Shown: positions 60,326 through 64,000 of the stretch, piece after piece
Layout of the letters: the number at the start of each line of letters is the position of its first letter
Numbering within the stretch: the first letter of the stretch is position 1
Assembly (NCBI RefSeq): GCF_014650115.1
Contig: NZ_BMUI01000008.1
Span: 283,069 to 347,068 of the forward strand
Direction: 5' to 3'
DNA length: 64,000 bases
Origin: Streptomyces olivaceoviridis
GTDB taxonomy: Bacteria > Actinomycetota > Actinomycetes > Streptomycetales > Streptomycetaceae
Program-made: the position numbers and the translations under genes
The notes under the pieces: generated by a model
Databases searched by the model: none
What the model saw: only the letters and a program-made list of their open reading frames with translations
What the model was told of the DNA's origin: nothing

Positions 60326-60771
60326 ACACCCGACGGCTCCTCGCCCCCGCCCTGCGGACGGCGACCGCCGCGACCCTCGCCGCCGGCGGATACCTCCACG
60401 CCCAGCTCTACATCGACGGCTACCGCTTCATCCCCGTCATCGGCCCCCTGTTCCTGCTCCAGGCCGGCGCCTCCCTCGCGCTCGCCGTCCTGTTGCTGAT
60501 CGAAACACCGCCCCTGCTGCTGAGGATCGCCGCGGCGGGCACCGCGCTCGGCGCCCTGGGCGGCTTCGCCGCTTCGCGCACCGTCGGAGTGTCCGGATTC
60601 ACCGAGCACGGCCTGCGACCCGCGCCACAGGCCCTCCTCAGCCTCCTCGCCGAGACCGGCACGCTGCTGCTCCTCGCCGTCTGGCAGGTGACCCTGGCCG
60701 GACGCCCCCGCGCCGCCCGGCCGCCCGTCGGCACGGCCGCCTGGGCCACCACCCGCACACCACCCGGCTGA
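60322..60771 (+). CDS. Small four-helix membrane protein
   Basis: 149 residues, hydrophobic throughout. Four predicted helices: about 10-30 (ALRTATAATLAAGGYLHAQL), 37-60 (VIGPLFLLQAGASLALAVLLLI), 66-86 (LRIAAAGTALGALGGFA) and 105-127. No known domain. The ATG overlaps the TGA of the metallophosphoesterase (ATGA), so the two are made together. It could anchor or partner the exported phosphoesterase or the cupredoxin. No close relation recognised. Confidence 0.75.
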   Translation: MNTRRLLAPALRTATAATLAAGGYLHAQLYIDGYRFIPVIGPLFLLQAGASLALAVLLLIETPPLLLRIAAAGTALGALGGFAASRTVGVSGFTEHGLRPAPQALLSLLAETGTLLLLAVWQVTLAGRPRAARPPVGTAAWATTRTPPG

Positions 60772-60790
60772 ACCGCCCGAGGGACACTCC

Positions 60791-61063
60791 ATGTACCTGC
60801 AACCACGCCCAGGAATCGCCTGGCCGAGCCCGCGCCTGCGCGAACTGAACGACGCCGTACGCGCCCTGCTCGGCCTGGACGACGACACCGCCGTCATCAT
60901 CCGTCAGCTCAGTTGCGGCCAGGCCGGCCACCCACCGCGGGAGACCGTCGTCGCGGTGCTGCCCATGGATGGCGAACCCCACCGCTGGGTGCTCCACCGC
61001 CCCGCCGAGCAGATCACCGAGCACGAGCTGCGGGCCGCCCTGCTCGACCACGGGCCGCGCTGA
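60791..61063 (+). CDS. Conserved hypothetical protein, 90 residues
   Basis: No known domain. The product is mixed alpha/beta with LRELNDAVRALLGLDDDTAVIIRQL, a single cysteine in SCGQAGH and the closing HELRAALLDHG. It is cytoplasmic (no signal or membrane helix). GAGGGAC lies upstream of the ATG. It is the last gene of the operon, 19 bp after the membrane protein, and ends 118 bp before a very strong terminator. Confidence 0.65.
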   Translation: MYLQPRPGIAWPSPRLRELNDAVRALLGLDDDTAVIIRQLSCGQAGHPPRETVVAVLPMDGEPHRWVLHRPAEQITEHELRAALLDHGPR

Positions 61064-61181
61064 CCGGCACCCGGCCGCCCTGGAGATCGCGAGCGCCGCG
61101 CGGTGCGGGGCGACGGGTGGCGGCGCGGTGAGCGACCGAGCCGCGCGCACGAGCCCAGCCGTCCCGCTTCACGCCGTCGCC

Positions 61182-61221
61182 TGCCGCACGTCGGTGCACA
61201 TCCGTGCACCGACGTGCGGCA
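61182..61221 (+). terminator. Very strong hairpin after the cupredoxin operon
   Basis: A perfect 18-bp stem (61182-61199 with 61204-61221) with a 4-nt loop ATCC lies 118 bp past the stop at 61063. It is the most stable hairpin in the window and most likely ends the four-gene operon. Confidence 0.8.
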
Positions 61222-61272
61222 TGGTCGCAGGGCGCGGAGCCTGCATGGGCCGGGGCCGGCCTGGGAGGCACG

Positions 61273-61617
61273 ACGAGCCGGCAGCCGGTGCTCCCGCCGT
61301 ACTCCGACCCGGCCTTCCCCGCGGACCCCTTCCCGCTCCACCCGGAGCCGCGCGAGGACGGCCCGGTCCGGCGTGCGGTGATCGCCGGCGGTCCGGAAGC
61401 CTGGCTGGTCACCCGCTACGGGGACGGGCTCAGCGCCCTGTCCGGCCCCAGGCGGGGCCGCGATGTCCGCGACGTCGCGGACCCCGCCTCATCGCGCGGC
61501 TCCCCGTGTTCGCACGTGCATCGATGACGAGCACCCTGCTCCGTTCCGGGCCGCCCGACCACACCCGGCTGCGCCGCCTGGTGTCGAAGGCGTTCACCGC
61601 GCGCCGGGTCGCCGGGT
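61273..61617 (+). pseudogene. Cytochrome P450 relic
   Basis: The N-terminal third of a P450 is present but broken. A GGGAGG ribosome site is followed 4 nt later by ACG where ATG is expected (61273). The frame then reads VLPPYSDPAFPADPFPLH, EDGPVRRAVIAGG and AWLVTRYGDGLSALS; a one-base loss in a C run at about 61482-61485 moves it to another frame, which continues LIARLPVFARASM, LLRSGPPDHTRLRRLVSKAFTARRVAG. After 61617 no P450 sequence remains; the I-helix and haem loop are absent. The intact P450 at 32449 shares the DHTRLRRLV segment. Confidence 0.8.
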
Positions 61618-62033
61618 CCGTGACGCCCGGCACGGCCCCTCGCCGCGCTGTCGGACCGCCCCAGTACGTCCGGTACGCGGGTGGTCCTCCGCCTTGCGTC
61701 GCTCCCCCACTGCCCGAACGGCGTGGGAGTGCCCCCGTCACAGGACGCCGCGCGGCCCGACGCCGCGCCGATGAAGTCGACGCATCACCCGGTGTCACGG
61801 GCTCCCGGTGCCGCCGGCCGCCGAGGTGCCGTGGGGTGACCTCCGTTCGGACCAGGCCGCGCGGCCCTCCTGTCCGGGATCACCGCGCAGGCGCCATGAC
61901 CGTCCGCGGGACGCGGCCGAGCCCCGCCCCGCGCTCCGCTCCCCCGGCGTCGGCCGACGCGCCGGCCCGCCCGTGAGGCACAGTGAATGCCCGGTTGATG
62001 CTTCACCGAAGGTTGCAGGAGGTACCGGCACCC
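61618..62033. other. Gene-free stretch with a short hairpin element
   Basis: About 415 bp with no intact gene. At 61701-61736 GCTCCCCCACTGCCCGAACG and the following GCGTGGGAGTGCCCCC form an imperfect hairpin of a type often found between Streptomyces genes; it may be a small interspersed repeat. The rest is deletion debris between the P450 relic and the HAD gene. Confidence 0.45.
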
Positions 62034-62891
62034 ATGGCACCCACGCCCACCCCACCGCTGGTCACACCGCCGAGGCTGGTGGCGACCGACCTGGACGGCA
62101 CCCTCTTCCGGAGCGACGGCACGCTGTCGCGGCGCACGCGAGCGGCGCTGGCGTCGGCCGAGGGAGCCGGCATACGTGTCGTGCTCGTCACGGGCCGCCC
62201 GCCACGCGGCGTGCCGGACCTGCTGGAGCGCGTCGGGCCCCACACCGTCATCGCGGCCAACGGCGCCGCGGTCCACTCACCGGACGGCACCGTCGCCCAC
62301 ACCTTCCCCCTCCCGGCGGCCGAGGCCACCCGGCTCGTGGAACACGTACGCGCCGCGATCCCGGGCGTCTCGTTCGCGGTCGAGTTCGACGGCGCCTTCG
62401 GTCACGAACCGGCGTACCCGGCCTGGTCGTTCGGGGACGAGGCCGTCGAACTGATCGGCACGGCGGAGGAGATCCTCGCCCCCGGCTCCGGCAGACCGCC
62501 GCTGAAGATCCTGGCCCACCATCCGGACCTCCCGCTCGACGCCTTCTACGAGCGGGCGCGCCACGCCGCCGGCCCGGACGCCGAGACCACCCACTCCACC
62601 GGCCTGTCGCTGGTGGAGTTCAGCGCGCCCGGCGTCACGAAGGCCACCACCCTCATCACCTGGAGCGGCCGGCTCGGCATCGGCACCCGGGAGATCGCCG
62701 CCTTCGGTGACATGCCCAACGACCTTCCCATGCTCGGCGCGGTGGGGAGCTCCTACGCCATGGCCAACGCCCACCCGGACGTCCTGGCGGCGGCGCGTCA
62801 CCGCGCGCCCTCCAACGACGAGGACGGTGTGGCCCAGGTGCTGGAGGGGTTCGTCGACACGCTCACCCGTCGAGCGCCTCTGACCGCCTGA
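62034..62891 (+). CDS. Cof-type HAD phosphatase
   Basis: 285 residues. The HAD motifs are complete: motif I LVATDLDGTLFRSDG (nucleophile and acid/base Asp), motif II VVLVTGRPPRG, motif III lysine in APGVTKATTL and motif IV FGDMPNDLPML. The type IIB cap between about 95 and 200 makes it a Cof/YidA-like sugar or nucleotide phosphatase. AGGAGG lies 11 nt before the ATG; no closer in-frame start exists. It is monocistronic, followed by a strong terminator. Confidence 0.88.
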   Translation: MAPTPTPPLVTPPRLVATDLDGTLFRSDGTLSRRTRAALASAEGAGIRVVLVTGRPPRGVPDLLERVGPHTVIAANGAAVHSPDGTVAHTFPLPAAEATRLVEHVRAAIPGVSFAVEFDGAFGHEPAYPAWSFGDEAVELIGTAEEILAPGSGRPPLKILAHHPDLPLDAFYERARHAAGPDAETTHSTGLSLVEFSAPGVTKATTLITWSGRLGIGTREIAAFGDMPNDLPMLGAVGSSYAMANAHPDVLAAARHRAPSNDEDGVAQVLEGFVDTLTRRAPLTA

Positions 62892-62901
62892 CCGCGAGCC
62901 G

Positions 62902-62937
62902 CCGGGGTGTCCGGGACTGTGACCCCGGACACCCCGG
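62902..62937. terminator. Terminator after HAD phosphatase
   Basis: A perfect 14-bp stem (62902-62915 with 62924-62937) with an 8-nt loop lies 10 bp after the stop. The TPR gene on the other strand ends 36 bp away, so it can act in both directions. Confidence 0.8.
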
Positions 62938-62973
62938 ACGGAACCCACGGGACAGGTCTTGCCGCCTCGTCCC

Positions 62974-63405
62974 TCAGTCGTCTTCCGGGAACTCGCCCGA
63001 CCACACGGCGGCCATGCGCAGCAAGGGCTCGGCCTCGTCCTGCCGCCCCTGGCGCTGCAAGGTGCGGCCCAGCATCAGGTGGGCGTAGTGCTCCACCGGA
63101 TCACGCTCGATGATCACGCGGAGCTGTTCCTCGGCACGCCGCAGCTGAGCGGAGTGGTAGTAGGCACGGGCCAGCAGCAGCCGGGGACCGGTCTGTTCCG
63201 GAGCCTCCTCCACGACGAGGGCGAGCAGCCGCGCGGCCCCGATGTAGTCCTTGGCCTCGAAGAGCAGCTGCGCGCGCTCCCAGCGCTCCGTGGTGGTCTC
63301 CTCGTGCGGCGCGCCGGCGCCGTTGTCGAACAGGTGCAGGGCGCTCGCCCACCGGTCGGGCGCCACTCCGTCGCCCGCCGTGTATCCGCCGAAGTTGTCG
63401 GTCAT
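62974..63405 (-). CDS. TPR repeat protein, 143 residues
   Basis: A short polar N-terminus is followed by about three tetratricopeptide-like helix pairs (about 38-135): RWERAQLLFEAKDYIGAARLLALVVEEAP, RLLLARAYYHSAQLRRAEEQLRVIIERDP and HYAHLMLGRTLQRQGRQDEAEPLLRMA. It should be a protein-interaction module in the cytoplasm. AACGATG with GAGGAACG upstream marks the start. It lies 45 bp after the stop of the luciferase-like monooxygenase gene on the same strand and may be cotranscribed. Partner unknown. Confidence 0.82.
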   Translation of the reverse strand: MTDNFGGYTAGDGVAPDRWASALHLFDNGAGAPHEETTTERWERAQLLFEAKDYIGAARLLALVVEEAPEQTGPRLLLARAYYHSAQLRRAEEQLRVIIERDPVEHYAHLMLGRTLQRQGRQDEAEPLLRMAAVWSGEFPEDD

Positions 63406-63450
63406 CGTTCCTCGTTCTCCTCTGCCGTGGGGCTTGCGTGTGCCTCGGCC

Positions 63451-64000
63451 TCAGGCCGCCGAGCCGGTGGTGCGCACGCGTTCCGCGTCGCGGGCCGCGC
63501 GCAGGGACGCGTGGGTGGGCGCGTCGGGCACGTCGGCCGGCCGGCGCTTCGCGAACTCCTGCCGCAGCACCGGTACGACCTCCGCACCGAGCATCTCGAT
63601 CTGCTCCAGCGCGGTCTCCAGCGGTACTCCGCCGCCGTCCACCATGAACAGCTGACGCTGGTAGTCCCCGAAGTGCTCACGGAAGGTGAGCGTCTTCTCG
63701 ACGACCTGCTCGGGCGTGCCGACGGTCAGCGGGGTCTGCTCCATGTACTCCTCCATCGATATCCCGCCTCCCATCACCGGTGAGTGGTCGAAGAACGGGC
63801 GGAACTCCCGGACGGCGTCCTGGGAGTTCGGACGCATGTAGACGTGACCGCCGAGTCCGACGACGGCCTGCTCGGGGGTGCCGTGCCCGTAGTGGGCGTA
63901 CCGCTGCCGGTACAGGTCGATCAGCTTCTTGGTGTGTTCCTTGGGCCAGAAGATGTTGTTGTGGAAGAAGCCGTCGCCGTAGTACGCGGCCTGCTCGGCG
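63451..64000 (-). CDS. Luciferase-like FMN-dependent monooxygenase, N-terminus outside window
   Basis: The C-terminal 183 residues of a bacterial luciferase-like (LLM) flavin monooxygenase. Conserved pieces are HGTPEQAVVGLGGHVYMRPN, TPLTVGTPEQVVEKTLTFREHFG, YQRQLFMVDGGGVP and LEQIEMLGAEVVPVLRQEF. The TPEQV motif precedes the flavin/F420-side strand as in the CE1758-type FMN family. The reading frame is open to position 64000. The enzyme uses reduced FMN (or F420) to oxidise a small molecule; substrate unknown. It is upstream of the TPR gene and may form an operon with it. Confidence 0.85.
   Translation of the reverse strand, partial: AEQAAYYGDGFFHNNIFWPKEHTKKLIDLYRQRYAHYGHGTPEQAVVGLGGHVYMRPNSQDAVREFRPFFDHSPVMGGGISMEEYMEQTPLTVGTPEQVVEKTLTFREHFGDYQRQLFMVDGGGVPLETALEQIEMLGAEVVPVLRQEFAKRRPADVPDAPTHASLRAARDAERVRTTGSAA

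Overview
The window is chromosomal DNA of very high G+C with a strong G/C bias at codon third positions, many GTG starts, GGAGG-type ribosome binding sites and dense regulator content. Together with its gene families (group 2 Hrd-like sigma factor, SpoIIE phosphatase with RsbW-like kinases, AfsR-like NB-ARC regulator, DUF2795 proteins, twin-arginine substrates) this points to a Streptomyces or a close relative. No rRNA, tRNA, CRISPR array, transposase or prophage was seen. Species cannot be named from this stretch.

Layout. 0-5.3 kb: end of a MarR regulator, an orphan pqqB, an SseB-like protein, a fucosidase relic, an NCS1 permease/isochorismatase-fold operon, and a DUF2795 cluster read from two divergent sigma-B-type promoters. 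5.3-9 kb: a secreted CAP protein facing a remarkable fusion of ECF sigma factor, zinc anti-sigma motif, membrane segment(s), thirteen 7-residue repeats and a CAP domain. 9-14 kb: HxlR regulator with divergent alpha/beta hydrolase, DUF4232 protein, NAD kinase, a Gram-negative-type cyclophilin, an orphan type II thioesterase. 14-18.4 kb: a YheO/DauR-type regulator with a D-threonine aldolase-like enzyme and a threonine/serine dehydratase, then a PIG-L gene broken by one stop codon next to a Nudix gene. 18.7-22.5 kb: Hrd-like sigma factor, PAS-GAF-SpoIIE phosphatase and RsbW-like kinase. 22.7-29.4 kb: a 1,254-residue CHAT-domain protein, a secreted EEP-fold phosphatase/nuclease, an MFS carrier and a decayed histidine phosphatase.

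29.6-39.2 kb is a catabolic island: a four-gene translationally coupled operon (ABM monooxygenase, beta-hydroxyacid dehydrogenase, amidohydrolase, P450), a LysR regulator, and benzoylformate decarboxylase, benzaldehyde dehydrogenase and an aromatic-acid symporter, which suggests conversion of benzoylformate-like acids to benzoate-like acids. 39.2-51.9 kb carries a TMEM175 channel, DUF4232 lipoprotein, three alpha/beta hydrolases, three AraC regulators of one type, an MFS exporter, a LysR regulator and an AfsR-like STAND regulator.

52-61.2 kb: a PhoX-like Tat substrate facing a second tatA-tatC pair in an operon with an RsbW-like kinase; three 176/177-bp tandem repeats that carry copies of a terminator; an ECF sigma/RskA-type anti-sigma pair; and a cupredoxin/metallophosphoesterase operon with ATGA overlaps. 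61.2-64 kb: a P450 relic whose start codon reads ACG, a Cof-type HAD phosphatase, a TPR protein and the end of a luciferase-like monooxygenase.

Four decayed genes (fucosidase, PIG-L, histidine phosphatase, P450) lie among intact regulators, as expected of a chromosome-arm-like accessory region. All assignments come from reading the sequence; no database search was run.
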